From NCBI GenBank assembly GCA_025499705.1, contig JAFMVE010000007.1, positions 62,001 through 126,000 on the forward strand: a stretch of 64,000 nt of DNA, read 5' to 3'. The notes under the pieces were generated by a model, which was given only the letters and a program-made list of their open reading frames with translations, was not told where the DNA came from and did not search any database. Shown piece after piece: positions 44,100 to 53,403 of this stretch (the first letter of the stretch is position 1; each line of letters opens with the position of its first letter). Made by a program: the position numbers and the translations under genes. Origin of the DNA: Carboxylicivirga caseinilyticus. GTDB lineage: Bacteria; Bacteroidota; Bacteroidia; Bacteroidales; Marinilabiliaceae.

Positions 44100-45464
44100 C
44101 TAGTACACAGTAACTGCAACCGAACCAGCGTATGTAGTCTGGTAAGAACCATTATCAGTTTCAAGATCCAGCACTAAAATAAAGTCATCACCATCTGCGA
44201 TTACTTCTACTGTACCACTATTAACATAGGCATTACTTGCAACATCATCAACCACAGTTGTTAATACTGATCCTGCATCATAGTAATAAGTTGAATGTAA
44301 ATATCCAGCTACGATATCTCCACTTGATGGACTACTACTTACAGTATAAGTTCCTTCTGTTAATGTAGCATCACTTAATCCATAAATCTGAAGATTAATA
44401 ACGCTACCATTACCTGCATGTACCCAAGTATAATAATCTGCATAATAAGTAGACGTTACACCGCTGGTTGAGAACATTAAATAAGTACTGTAAGCAGTAC
44501 CATCAGAATAAGCAATGGAACTTAGTGTGTTAGTTAAAGCCTCATTTGACTCCGAAAACTCAAAACTTCCTGCTTCATCTAAAGTTGGATAAGTATATGT
44601 AGTTCCAAATTCCTCTTCTGTAGCCTCAACATCTTGTATTGCAAGATTGGTTCCACTAAAAGTTAATTTTGAATCAGTCTCAGAAATAGTAATATCTCCA
44701 CTACGAGCGTAAAGTGTTTCTCCATCCTGAGTATAGTAACAACCACCATACATAACATCAGTTCCCCAGCCAAACCAACTAAGGTCTAAATAATAACCTG
44801 CTGCTGCCTGATTTGCTGCACTCAAAGACTCAGCAATTGAATATGTACCTGTAATTGTTGTTGCAGACTCATCAGTAGTTACCTCAAGATTTGCGTATGA
44901 CACACCATCAGCATAAACAGTAATTTTCTGTTTAACAATACCTGAAATCACTTGATAATTTGAATCATACACAGATTCTGTCTCTACACTATAAGTATAT
45001 ATTGGAATATACTCATAAACAATAGAAAATGAACCAGTCATTCGAACTACAGTCTCATCGGCTAAGTAAATAATACCTTCAATTTCGTAGTTACCACTTC
45101 CATCTTCTATAACGGAAATTGTACCACTTGAAATTTGCTGGCCATTACAAGTTGAACCACTTTCTCCTATTAGATAAGTTTTATTAGACGCAGTTTCACT
45201 TGCAGTATAATCTGACGATGGTAATGCATAATTAGTCGAATACATTAATAAATTTAATGTATTAGATGCATCGTCTTTTAGATTAATAGAAAAGGCAAAT
45301 AGAGTACCTTCTTTATCTCTTGATTGAGAGTCTATAACTGTGTAATCACAAACATCCGGATGAGTATAAACTCCGTCGAGCGAATCAAGTGCCTCCTCTT
45401 CACATGAAACCAGCAATAAAGCCAGCATCATCATGCTTATTAAAGATTTGAATATTGTTTTCAT
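44100..45464 (-). CDS. Putative surface glycan-binding lipoprotein with internal repeats (SusE/F position)
   Basis: 454-residue lipoprotein: lipobox LLLVSC followed by EEEALD, an acidic export signal that predicts surface display. The mature protein is Ser/Thr/Tyr-rich and beta-strand-rich. Two to three related units can be seen: residues about 65-155 (SGTISVIEDGSGNYEIEG...MTGSFSIVY), a weaker one at about 195-290 (RSGDITISETDSKLTFSG), and about 340-454 (SGTVEVIADGDDFILVLDL...YAGSVAVTVY). It is not recognised as a named family. Its position after susC, susD and a CE1 gene is that of SusE/SusF-type surface glycan-binding proteins, and that role is inferred from context. Confidence 0.75.
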   Translation of the reverse strand: MKTIFKSLISMMMLALLLVSCEEEALDSLDGVYTHPDVCDYTVIDSQSRDKEGTLFAFSINLKDDASNTLNLLMYSTNYALPSSDYTASETASNKTYLIGESGSTCNGQQISSGTISVIEDGSGNYEIEGIIYLADETVVRMTGSFSIVYEYIPIYTYSVETESVYDSNYQVISGIVKQKITVYADGVSYANLEVTTDESATTITGTYSIAESLSAANQAAAGYYLDLSWFGWGTDVMYGGCYYTQDGETLYARSGDITISETDSKLTFSGTNLAIQDVEATEEEFGTTYTYPTLDEAGSFEFSESNEALTNTLSSIAYSDGTAYSTYLMFSTSGVTSTYYADYYTWVHAGNGSVINLQIYGLSDATLTEGTYTVSSSPSSGDIVAGYLHSTYYYDAGSVLTTVVDDVASNAYVNSGTVEVIADGDDFILVLDLETDNGSYQTTYAGSVAVTVY

Positions 45465-45492
45465 ATATTCTTTTTTACAACTTTATTTCTAA

Positions 45493-46320
45493 CTAATTAA
45501 TAAGGTATTGTCCAATGCGTTCCAGTGCCATTTGCAGCGATTTTTGCCAGAATACCCAATCATGAATTCCATCACGGGCAATATATTCGTGAACGAAACC
45601 CATGTTATTTAATGCTTCGTGAACCAACTCATTTGACTCAAAAACCAAATTATCGGAAACTCCGCAATCCATTGTATAATCGGGTAATTCTTCAAAAGAA
45701 TCATATCCGGCAATAATGCTTGATATTGATGATGTGACAGATCCAACTCCTTCAACAGCACCACTCATTGAGTAACAATACATAAATTTATCAGGATAGG
45801 TAAATGCATAATATGAAGCTCCGAAACCTCCCATAGATAAACCAGCGATATAACGCATCTCGCGTGTTGTATACACACGATAGGTTTCTTCTATATAGGG
45901 CAGAAATTCATTCCAGAAATAGGTTTCGTATTGTAGTCCGCTTTGATAGCCATTTACATAAAAGGTATTAAATGCGTCCGGCATTACAACTACCATCGGC
46001 TCTACAACTTCATTATTAAATGCATTTTGCAGGATTTGTTTAACATCTCCATCTTCTGCCCAAGAGCTGTTATCTCCTCCCATCCCGTGAAAAAGATATA
46101 ATACAGGATAATAACGTTCAGTATTGGTATAATAATCGTTGGGTAGTACAATATTGTATTTCATTTCTTGACTCAATACAGCACTACTTATTTTCTTATC
46201 GGTTAGAAGGCTAACATTATTTGTTACTACTACCACACTATCTTCCTCGGTACTACAACCTGCAAACAAGATTAGTATGCCTGTAAATAACAATAGTATG
46301 TTCTTTCTAACTTTTAACAT
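45493..46320 (-). CDS. CE1 esterase lipoprotein, probably surface-exposed
   Basis: 275-residue CE1 esterase with a lipoprotein signal: lipobox LFAGC (Cys22) followed by STEEDS, an acidic sequence consistent with surface export. Oxyanion loop LFHGMGGDNSSW, catalytic Ser162 in AGLSMGGFG, aspartate near DCGVSDNLVF and histidine in DGIHDWVFWQ. In the last motif GIH replaces the usual GGH, although the histidine itself is kept. As the only CE1 lipoprotein, encoded between susD and the SusE-position gene, it may act on polysaccharide outside the cell before uptake. Confidence 0.9.
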   Translation of the reverse strand: MLKVRKNILLLFTGILILFAGCSTEEDSVVVVTNNVSLLTDKKISSAVLSQEMKYNIVLPNDYYTNTERYYPVLYLFHGMGGDNSSWAEDGDVKQILQNAFNNEVVEPMVVVMPDAFNTFYVNGYQSGLQYETYFWNEFLPYIEETYRVYTTREMRYIAGLSMGGFGASYYAFTYPDKFMYCYSMSGAVEGVGSVTSSISSIIAGYDSFEELPDYTMDCGVSDNLVFESNELVHEALNNMGFVHEYIARDGIHDWVFWQKSLQMALERIGQYLIN

Positions 46321-46353
46321 CTCTGAACTTATTATCCTGTATTAACAATTGAT

Positions 46354-47907
46354 CTACCAACCAGTATTTTGTTCTATATTAGTATTTAGCTCAGTTTCTT
46401 GTGCTGGAAATGGGAATAAGGCATTTTTTTCCTGGAATCCATATTTACCACTTGAATTAACCGATTTATAAGTAATAGTACCATTAGCTGCCATTACAGG
46501 ATATGATTCTCCCTGGTCAGCTAAAATAGTAGCAGCATCTCCCCAGCGGATTAAATCCTGGTAGCGAACATCCTCAAAACATAATTCTAATCGACGTTCC
46601 AGTTTGATGGCATCCATGGTTGCTGTTTTGCTTGAAAGTTGAGCACGGCTACGAACCAAATTCAAATAAGTATCAGCCTTATCCTGTGAACCTGCCTGCA
46701 GATTTGCTTCAGCTGCCATTAATAACACATCAGCATAACGCATAATTTGAGAGTTGGCATCCCATGCAAAACCATAACCAGCTGCAGGTACTTCATCAGA
46801 AGTAATTTTGCTTTTCCACCAGAAATAACCTTCGCCAATAATGGTAAGACCACTTTTTAAACCTACTCCCATCTCCTGAACCTGCTCATAGGTCTTCATG
46901 GTAAGATTCAAACGATATCCGTCTTCACCTTCCTCTTCAACAAAAGCATCATATAATCCTTCTTGTGGAGCACAAAATCCCCAACCCAGACTAGCTAATC
47001 CTATTTCTGAAAGATCTTCATCAAAACGATCGGAACGCCAATGAATCATTAACTGATACATATTAAAGTTATTCCAAACGTTGTTTTCATCCACTACACG
47101 GTTTGACTCAAATAGTGACTCACAGTTGTTTTTATTACTAAAAGCTGTAATATCATCATAATCTCCATCATACAGGTCATATAATCCAGAACTGATTACT
47201 TCTTCAAATACAGAAGCTGCAGCCGAATAATCTTCCTGATACAAATGAGCTTTACCCAATAAGGCTTGTGCAAATTGCTTTGTTACACGGTAAACTGAAT
47301 TATCATCTACCCCTGACTTTTCTACCAGGTAACCTGATTCAATTGCATCTGTTAGATCTTGCTCTACAAATGCCCATAGTTCATCTACATCACCGTTTTC
47401 CATTGAATATTCAGATGGTTCCAATGGATGATCAACCAAAGGAGGAGTTCCCCACATCGAAATCAAATCGATATAAGCAAAAGCTCTAAATACTTTAGCT
47501 TCAGCAATCATCTGTTTTTTAATATCTGAATCTGCCTCAATATAAGTCAGAACGATATTAGCATCATAAATAATACTGTAATAACTCTCAAAACATCCTG
47601 ATAAAAAAGCATGCTCAGCTGTGAAAGTAAACTCATTCATTCTTTCCAGATCAGAATTATCACCACGATTTGCTCCTCCTGCCCAAACATCATCGGAACA
47701 AATGTTTTTCAAAAATTTGTAGTCATACTGCATGTCGCGCAACTCGCTGTATATTGCGGTTACTGCACCTTCGGCACTTTCATCTGAACCATAATACTCT
47801 TCCAGACTTACAGAACCATTTTGTGTAATTTCCAATTCTTTTTCACAAGAGAGCATCCCCAACATTACTGATGCAACTGCTATATATTTGAATATTATTC
47901 TTTTCAT
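46354..47907 (-). CDS. SusD-like nutrient-binding outer-membrane lipoprotein
   Basis: 517-residue RagB/SusD protein: lipobox LGMLSC with following EKELE, N-terminal helical SusD-like domain (SLEEYYGSDESAEGAVTAIYSELRDM; EAKVFRAFAYIDLISMWGTPPLVDHP) and C-terminal TPR-like half ending in VRSRAQLSSK, AIKLERRLELCFEDVRYQDLIRWGDA, and LFPFPAQETELNTNIEQNTGW. It caps the SusC transporter encoded 24 bp upstream and captures oligosaccharides. Confidence 0.97.
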   Translation of the reverse strand: MKRIIFKYIAVASVMLGMLSCEKELEITQNGSVSLEEYYGSDESAEGAVTAIYSELRDMQYDYKFLKNICSDDVWAGGANRGDNSDLERMNEFTFTAEHAFLSGCFESYYSIIYDANIVLTYIEADSDIKKQMIAEAKVFRAFAYIDLISMWGTPPLVDHPLEPSEYSMENGDVDELWAFVEQDLTDAIESGYLVEKSGVDDNSVYRVTKQFAQALLGKAHLYQEDYSAAASVFEEVISSGLYDLYDGDYDDITAFSNKNNCESLFESNRVVDENNVWNNFNMYQLMIHWRSDRFDEDLSEIGLASLGWGFCAPQEGLYDAFVEEEGEDGYRLNLTMKTYEQVQEMGVGLKSGLTIIGEGYFWWKSKITSDEVPAAGYGFAWDANSQIMRYADVLLMAAEANLQAGSQDKADTYLNLVRSRAQLSSKTATMDAIKLERRLELCFEDVRYQDLIRWGDAATILADQGESYPVMAANGTITYKSVNSSGKYGFQEKNALFPFPAQETELNTNIEQNTGW

Positions 47908-47931
47908 GTCTATAAAAATTTAAATCATTGA

Positions 47932-50900
47932 TTAGAATGACACGTTAAGTCCAAATATTACTTTCTTCATTGATGGATAACTTCCTTTATCAACACCTAA
48001 AGAACTACCCACTCCGGTAACTTCAGGATCGAAACCAATATAGTTTGTAAAAGTGAAGTAATCTTCAAGAGATCCGTAAATCCTAAGATTCTTAATACCT
48101 ACTTTATCTAGTAAAGATTTAGGAAGTGTATAACCCAACTGTAACTGCTTAATCTTAAAATAAGAACCATCAAATACTCCTGCTGAAGAAGCATAGTATT
48201 TATCCAGATCATTTGCCCCTGCACGAGGTGTAGTTCCAGTTGTATTGGTTTCTGTCCAGCGATTTTCTGTAAAATGCGTTAAACTGTTTACCGCATAATC
48301 GGTACGGTTTAAACAAGCAAAAACATCATTACCTTGCGATCCTTGTCCGAATACAATTACATCAAATCCTTTATATTCAGCATTTAAAGTAATACCATAA
48401 GTAAAATCCGGAATACCTTTTCCTAATTCAACTCTATCTTCTGCACTGATCACATCATCATCGTTTTGATCAACAAAAAGAGGATCTCCTGTTGCTTCAT
48501 CAATACCGGCAAATTCCCAACCATTAAAATACCAGGCTGGTTTACCCACTTCGAATCGAGTAATTGCAGCAGTTGTGTGATAGCTTGCTCCAGCAATATA
48601 AGGTAATGACTGGTGAATATTGGTTACTTCGTTATGAACAGTTGATAAATTACCACGTATTCCATAAGAGAAATCACCTCTTCGGTCGTTCCAACCTAAT
48701 TCAAATTCAAATCCACTGTTTACAATATTACCTGCATTCATAGGCGAAGCACTGTTACCCACAATATATGAAGGTGTTACCCCCACCATAATTAAGTCTT
48801 TCGTCTTTTTATTAAAATAATCAACAGCAAGACTTAAGCGGCTATTCAATAAACGAGCATCGATACCGATGTTTGTTTGCTCATGCGTTTCCCACTTCAA
48901 CTCTTCGTTACCAGTATAAGATGGTTTGTATCCAATGTTATAAGCAGCACTTGAACTATATGGATAACTTCCGGTACTGGCTACTGAAGTTAAATATGCC
49001 CAAGATCCTAATCCGGCTAACGAACCATTTTGTCCCCAACTGGCACGTAGTTTCAAATGATCGATAAACTGAGAAGTAGATTCCATAAACGATTCTTTAG
49101 AGATTACCCATCCCAAAGATCCTGCTGGGAAATAACCCCAACGATTTGCCTCTGGTAGATAAGAAGAATCGAAGGCATCAGCACGTAACGAAAACTGAGC
49201 TAAATACTTATCCTTATAATCGTAACTCAAACGACCGAAATAAGCATTTTGAGCTTCTAAATCAGGCTCTCCTCCAGAGATCGCTTGTACCGCCTCATCC
49301 ATTGCATAAGCAAAATAGTAGTAACGCTCATCATCCATTTGAACACCAAAAACATCTTCAGTACCATTTTTACTTCCAGAAACACCATACGAGCGAATCT
49401 TAGTAAAAGAGGTACCCAACATAGCTGTTAAATTATGCTGTCCAAAAGAACGAGTGTAGTTTGCAAAGTTTTCCCACTGAAGACGAGTATTGTTATAAGT
49501 TGAAGCACTCAAATTCATAAATAGTTGGTGTGCCATTGAATTGGCATAGTAGTCGTTATCATATCCATAACTTTCCGACATTCCCAACAAATATGAAATA
49601 CGAGAAGTAATCACTAATCCATTAGTTGGTTTAATATTTAAGTAAGCAGTACCGTTAACATTAAAACCAGAGCTTTCTGAATAAGATCTGTCCCTCATAA
49701 TTAAAGGGTTAATATTTTCGCTGGTTACATAAGGAGAAACACTATAGTAGTTACCGTTTCCATCACTTAGCAACTCTCCAACCCCTGTTTCACGATAATT
49801 AGCCAAAGCAGCAGCCATATCATCGGTCATGTTATCTTCAGTATATGTTACAGGAGTCATAGGATCTAACTGCAGTGTACTAAGGATAAGTGAGCCATAC
49901 TCAGAACCTTCCGATACAGAGCGCGACTTGTAATATTCGATCTGATTATTAGATCCAACTTCCAACCAAGGTTTAACATTATAGCTACCATTGATCATAC
50001 CTGTATATCTTTTATATACATCGGCATCACCTACTACCATACCATCATTATCCAACATACTTCCTGATAAATAGTAATTTCCTTTTTCGTTACCTCCCTG
50101 GAAATTAATACTATGACGTTGCATTACTGATGGTCTGAAAATTTCTTCAATCCAATTAGTGTTTTGTTCAAAATCCCAGTACTTATACACCAAGTCCATG
50201 CTAAACTTATCAGCAGCCGTAAAATAATCGATGTATTGTTCTGAGTTCATTACATGAGGCATTTTACCAATACTTTGCGATGTGTATTGATAATCGTAAG
50301 TAATAGTACCTGTTCCTTTTTTACCTTTTTTGGTAGTAATAAGGATTACACCATTACCAGCCTGAGCACCATAGATAGCAGCTGATGCAGCATCTTTAAG
50401 AATTTCCATATTCTCGATATCATTTGGTTCGATACCGGAAATAGAAGATGCAACACGTCCGTCTACTACATAAAGCGGAGTTCCACCATTGTTGGAGTTT
50501 ACACCCCTGATGCGAATTGTTGGAGAACTACCCGGAGCACCTGATGATGAATAAACCTGTACACCAGAAGCTTTTCCTGCAAGAGCCTGCAATGGGTTGC
50601 TAATAGTACGGTTTTCCATATCTTCCGATTTAACCTGAGCTACAGCTCCTGTTAAACTACTCTTTTTCTGAACACCATATCCGATAACAACAACTTCGTC
50701 GATATCCTGAAGCTCAGATTGTAAAGTAACATTAAACGTTGTTTTGCCAGCAACGGTTAATTCTACTTCCTGCATTCCAATAAATGATACTCTTAAAATT
50801 CCATCTTCAGGAACATCATTTAATTGAAACTTACCATCCATGTCGGTAACTGTACCAATTGTTGAACCTTTAACAATAATAGTTACACCTGGTATAGGTG

Positions 50901-51135
50901 CACCATCCTGATCAACAACAGTACCGTTTACTGTCTTTCCGTCTTGTTGGTTTGTTAGATCCGAAAAATTGTCAGAGTTTTCAGAAACTCTATAACCATC
51001 TCCTTCATTTGTTTGATTAGTCTCTGCCTGAAGTTGAATCGCAACAGACAGTCCGAATATTAAACAAACTGTTTTTAGATTGTTTACTTTTCTTGGCCAA
51101 AGCCTGGAGAAAGTACCTAACCACTTTTTTTTCAT
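47932..51135 (-). CDS. SusC-like TonB-dependent outer-membrane transporter
   Basis: 1067-residue SusC/RagA transporter. The signal segment (about 20-37) is followed by the carboxypeptidase-like regulatory domain (about 65-150; GTVVDQDGAPIPGVTIIVKG), the TonB-box region DEVVVIGYG and a plug (about 160-280; SNPLQALAGKASGVQV, IRIRGVNSNNGGTPLYVVDG). The 22-strand barrel ends in KKVIFGLNVSF. There is no N-terminal STN/secretin domain, so signalling through an ECF anti-sigma factor is not expected; none is encoded nearby. It is first in the operon susC > susD > CE1 > lipoprotein > CBM48-CE1. The leader carries a hairpin and the CATTGCGT-type site. Confidence 0.97.
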   Translation of the reverse strand: MKKKWLGTFSRLWPRKVNNLKTVCLIFGLSVAIQLQAETNQTNEGDGYRVSENSDNFSDLTNQQDGKTVNGTVVDQDGAPIPGVTIIVKGSTIGTVTDMDGKFQLNDVPEDGILRVSFIGMQEVELTVAGKTTFNVTLQSELQDIDEVVVIGYGVQKKSSLTGAVAQVKSEDMENRTISNPLQALAGKASGVQVYSSSGAPGSSPTIRIRGVNSNNGGTPLYVVDGRVASSISGIEPNDIENMEILKDAASAAIYGAQAGNGVILITTKKGKKGTGTITYDYQYTSQSIGKMPHVMNSEQYIDYFTAADKFSMDLVYKYWDFEQNTNWIEEIFRPSVMQRHSINFQGGNEKGNYYLSGSMLDNDGMVVGDADVYKRYTGMINGSYNVKPWLEVGSNNQIEYYKSRSVSEGSEYGSLILSTLQLDPMTPVTYTEDNMTDDMAAALANYRETGVGELLSDGNGNYYSVSPYVTSENINPLIMRDRSYSESSGFNVNGTAYLNIKPTNGLVITSRISYLLGMSESYGYDNDYYANSMAHQLFMNLSASTYNNTRLQWENFANYTRSFGQHNLTAMLGTSFTKIRSYGVSGSKNGTEDVFGVQMDDERYYYFAYAMDEAVQAISGGEPDLEAQNAYFGRLSYDYKDKYLAQFSLRADAFDSSYLPEANRWGYFPAGSLGWVISKESFMESTSQFIDHLKLRASWGQNGSLAGLGSWAYLTSVASTGSYPYSSSAAYNIGYKPSYTGNEELKWETHEQTNIGIDARLLNSRLSLAVDYFNKKTKDLIMVGVTPSYIVGNSASPMNAGNIVNSGFEFELGWNDRRGDFSYGIRGNLSTVHNEVTNIHQSLPYIAGASYHTTAAITRFEVGKPAWYFNGWEFAGIDEATGDPLFVDQNDDDVISAEDRVELGKGIPDFTYGITLNAEYKGFDVIVFGQGSQGNDVFACLNRTDYAVNSLTHFTENRWTETNTTGTTPRAGANDLDKYYASSAGVFDGSYFKIKQLQLGYTLPKSLLDKVGIKNLRIYGSLEDYFTFTNYIGFDPEVTGVGSSLGVDKGSYPSMKKVIFGLNVSF

Positions 51136-51183
51136 AAATTTGCAGATTGTAGTTAACTAATAAAAGGATTCTATTCTTTTCCG

Positions 51184-51203
51184 GGGAAGGGCCTAATCTT
51201 CCC
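51184..51203 (-). promoter_or_regulatory. Hairpin in the susC leader
   Basis: GGGAAG (51184-51189) pairs with CTTCCC (51198-51203), 49 bp upstream of the susC start. On the transcribed strand it is preceded by a run of A, so it is a leader structure rather than a terminator. Confidence 0.4.
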
Positions 51204-51289
51204 TGTTTTTTTATTCTTCTAATATTTAATCATATGTTATTTTGCATTTTTTGGATTTTCTATCACACTAAATATTTTTTCAATATTTT

Positions 51290-51312
51290 CATTGCGTTAT
51301 ATTGACACAAAG
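51290..51312. promoter_or_regulatory. Putative operator of the second Nudix-type regulator upstream of susC
   Basis: CATTGCGT (51290-51297), 5-nt spacer, TGACACAA (51303-51310), identical in both half-sites, spacing and orientation relative to the minus-strand operon to the site at 28068-28090. It lies 155 bp upstream of the susC start. Confidence 0.6.
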
Positions 51313-51605
51313 CTAATAAAATAATTAACAATTTTTCACGTTCGCAGTTTTTTTTGAATGATTTACTCTTATTGTATTGATTTAGTGATTTTTAAAATTT
51401 CATGATTTTTTACACTTTTCCACAGCAGATCTCACTCTTTCAATATTATTATTACATCTACTCTACCAATCAATCAGTTTATAACTAAAAATAGTTTAAA
51501 AATATCCTCCTAAAAATGAATGATTTTCAATGAAAAATGAATAAATTGAAAGAGTACACCGGTTTCCTGATTATTGACTTATTGAATTTTTATTTTTTCG
51601 ACCTT

Positions 51606-51629
51606 CTGAATTATTCCACATGAATTCAG
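51606..51629. promoter_or_regulatory. Inverted repeat upstream of the PEPCK gene
   Basis: Perfect 7-bp arms CTGAATT (51606-51612) and AATTCAG (51623-51629) with a 10-nt spacer, 76 bp upstream of the start. Candidate regulator site for gluconeogenic control; only the symmetry is seen. Confidence 0.3.
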
Positions 51630-51704
51630 CGCTCTACCTGAAAAAGGCAGAAAAACCTTTTTATTTTAAATTAATTAAACCAGTTAACACTAAACTTCAT
51701 TTTT

Positions 51705-53333
51705 ATGGAAACATTAAAATCTGCAATTAATCTGCAACAATATGGTATTAATGATGTCCAGGAAATTCTCTACAATCCCTCTTATGAAGAATTATATCAA
51801 GAGGAAATGAATTCAGATTTAGAAGGCTATGAAAAGGGACAGCTTACTGAATTTGACAGCGTCAATGTAATGACAGGAAGATTTACCGGACGATCGCCCA
51901 AAGACAAATATATTGTATATGATGATACAACTAAAGACACCATTTGGTGGACTTCAGAACATGCTCCGAATGATAACAAACCCCTGTCACCTAGAATATG
52001 GAAAGAACTTAAAGATGAAGTTTGTGAAGATTTGTCGGGCAGAAAGCTTTATGTTACAGATGCCTTTTGTGGAGCTAATATCAATACTCGTTTAAAAGTA
52101 AGATTTATCACCGAAGTGGCCTGGCAGGCACATTTTGTAAAAAACATGTTTATCCGCCCAACCAAGGAGGAATTATATAATTATGGAGAACCCGATTTCG
52201 TTGTTCTCAATGCTTCTAAGATGACTGATTATAAATGGAAGGAACACAATCTACATTCTGAAGTATTTACTGTTTTTAACCTCACTGAAAGAGTTCAGCT
52301 AATAGGTGGAACATGGTATGGTGGCGAAATGAAAAAAGGAATATTTGCCATGATGAACTATTACCTTCCCCTGAAAGGAATTGCCGCAATGCATTGTTCG
52401 GCCAACAAAGGTAAAGAGGGTGATGTTGCCATATTCTTTGGTTTATCTGGCACAGGAAAAACAACTCTATCAACAGATCCACACCGAATGCTTATTGGCG
52501 ATGATGAACATGGTTGGGATGATGAAGGCATATTTAATTTCGAAGGTGGATGCTATGCCAAAACGATTGATTTAAATGAAGATAGTGAGCCTGACATTTA
52601 CCATGCGATAAAAAGAAATGCTTTATTGGAGAATGTTAGCGTCTCTGAGGATGGTTTAGTTGATTTTCACGATCGATCGATTACAGAAAACACCCGCGTT
52701 TCGTACCCTATCTACCACATTAACAACATTGTTAAACCTGTTTCAAAAGCGGGCCATGCCAACAAAGTAATATTCTTAACAGCTGATGCATTTGGTGTTA
52801 TGCCACCGGTCTCCATACTTAATCCGGAACAAACCCAATACCATTTTCTTTCTGGTTTTACAGCCAAGCTGGCTGGAACTGAATTGGGAGTAACAGAACC
52901 TGTTCCCACTTTTTCAGCTTGTTTCGGAGAAGCTTTTCTTTCTCTTCATCCAACAAAATATGGTGAAGAGTTGGTTAAGAAAATGAAAAACCATAATGCA
53001 AAGGCATATCTGGTTAATACCGGCTGGAACGGATCGGGTAAAAGAATTTCAATTAAAGATACCAGAGCCATTATTGATGCAATTTTAGATGACTCAATCG
53101 AAAAGGCTGACACAAAGACAATTCCGATTTTCAATCTGGAAGTCCCTGTATTTCTGCATGATGTAGACCCACATATTATGGATCCAAGAGATACTTATTC
53201 TAATCCGGAAGTATGGACAGAGAAAGCAACAAACCTTGCAGAAAAATTCATCCGTAACTTTAAGAAATATACAGATACAAAATTGGGTAAAGAACTTGAA
53301 CAAGCCGGGCCTAAGATTCATCAAAAAGCTTAG
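51705..53333 (+). CDS. pckA: ATP-dependent phosphoenolpyruvate carboxykinase
   Basis: Cytoplasmic enzyme interconverting oxaloacetate and PEP with ATP. At 542 residues it matches the bacterial ATP-dependent type. Motifs: [32 protein letters not shown], the kinase P-loop [11 protein letters not shown], the metal site [23 protein letters not shown] and [11 protein letters not shown]. In fermentative Bacteroidota it often runs toward oxaloacetate as part of succinate formation, making ATP. It sits as a single plus-strand housekeeping gene between two minus-strand carbohydrate blocks and is followed by a strong bidirectional terminator. Confidence 0.98.
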   Translation: METLKSAINLQQYGINDVQEILYNPSYEELYQEEMNSDLEGYEKGQLTEFDSVNVMTGRFTGRSPKDKYIVYDDTTKDTIWWTSEHAPNDNKPLSPRIWKELKDEVCEDLSGRKLYVTDAFCGANINTRLKVRFITEVAWQAHFVKNMFIRPTKEELYNYGEPDFVVLNASKMTDYKWKEHNLHSEVFTVFNLTERVQLIGGTWYGGEMKKGIFAMMNYYLPLKGIAAMHCSANKGKEGDVAIFFGLSGTGKTTLSTDPHRMLIGDDEHGWDDEGIFNFEGGCYAKTIDLNEDSEPDIYHAIKRNALLENVSVSEDGLVDFHDRSITENTRVSYPIYHINNIVKPVSKAGHANKVIFLTADAFGVMPPVSILNPEQTQYHFLSGFTAKLAGTELGVTEPVPTFSACFGEAFLSLHPTKYGEELVKKMKNHNAKAYLVNTGWNGSGKRISIKDTRAIIDAILDDSIEKADTKTIPIFNLEVPVFLHDVDPHIMDPRDTYSNPEVWTEKATNLAEKFIRNFKKYTDTKLGKELEQAGPKIHQKA

Positions 53334-53358
53334 TTCAAAGAGACTATAAATTAATTTC

Positions 53359-53398
53359 AAAAGACAGGTTTACTTCTAACAAAATAAACCTGTCTTTT
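53359..53398. terminator. Bidirectional terminator between PEPCK and GH42 genes
   Basis: Perfect 14-bp stem (AAAAGACAGGTTTA at 53359-53372 and its complement at 53385-53398) with a 12-nt loop; A/T tails serve both convergent genes. Confidence 0.92.
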
Positions 53399-53403
53399 AT
53401 CTT

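Larger units (their letters stand above)
51136..51704. other. Divergent promoter region between susC and the PEPCK gene
   Basis: 569 bp without a gene. It holds a GGGAAG/CTTCCC leader hairpin (51184-51203) near susC, the gapped palindrome at 51290-51312, a very AT-rich middle part and an inverted repeat CTGAATT/AATTCAG (51606-51629) upstream of PEPCK. Both divergent promoters must lie here; I could not assign -33/-7 boxes with confidence. Confidence 0.7.

Noticed and set aside
51198-51225. CTTCCC hairpin followed by a T run on the plus strand, looking like a terminator.
   Set aside because: No plus-strand gene ends upstream of it; on the transcribed minus strand it sits in the susC leader and the run is A, so it is not a terminator for susC.
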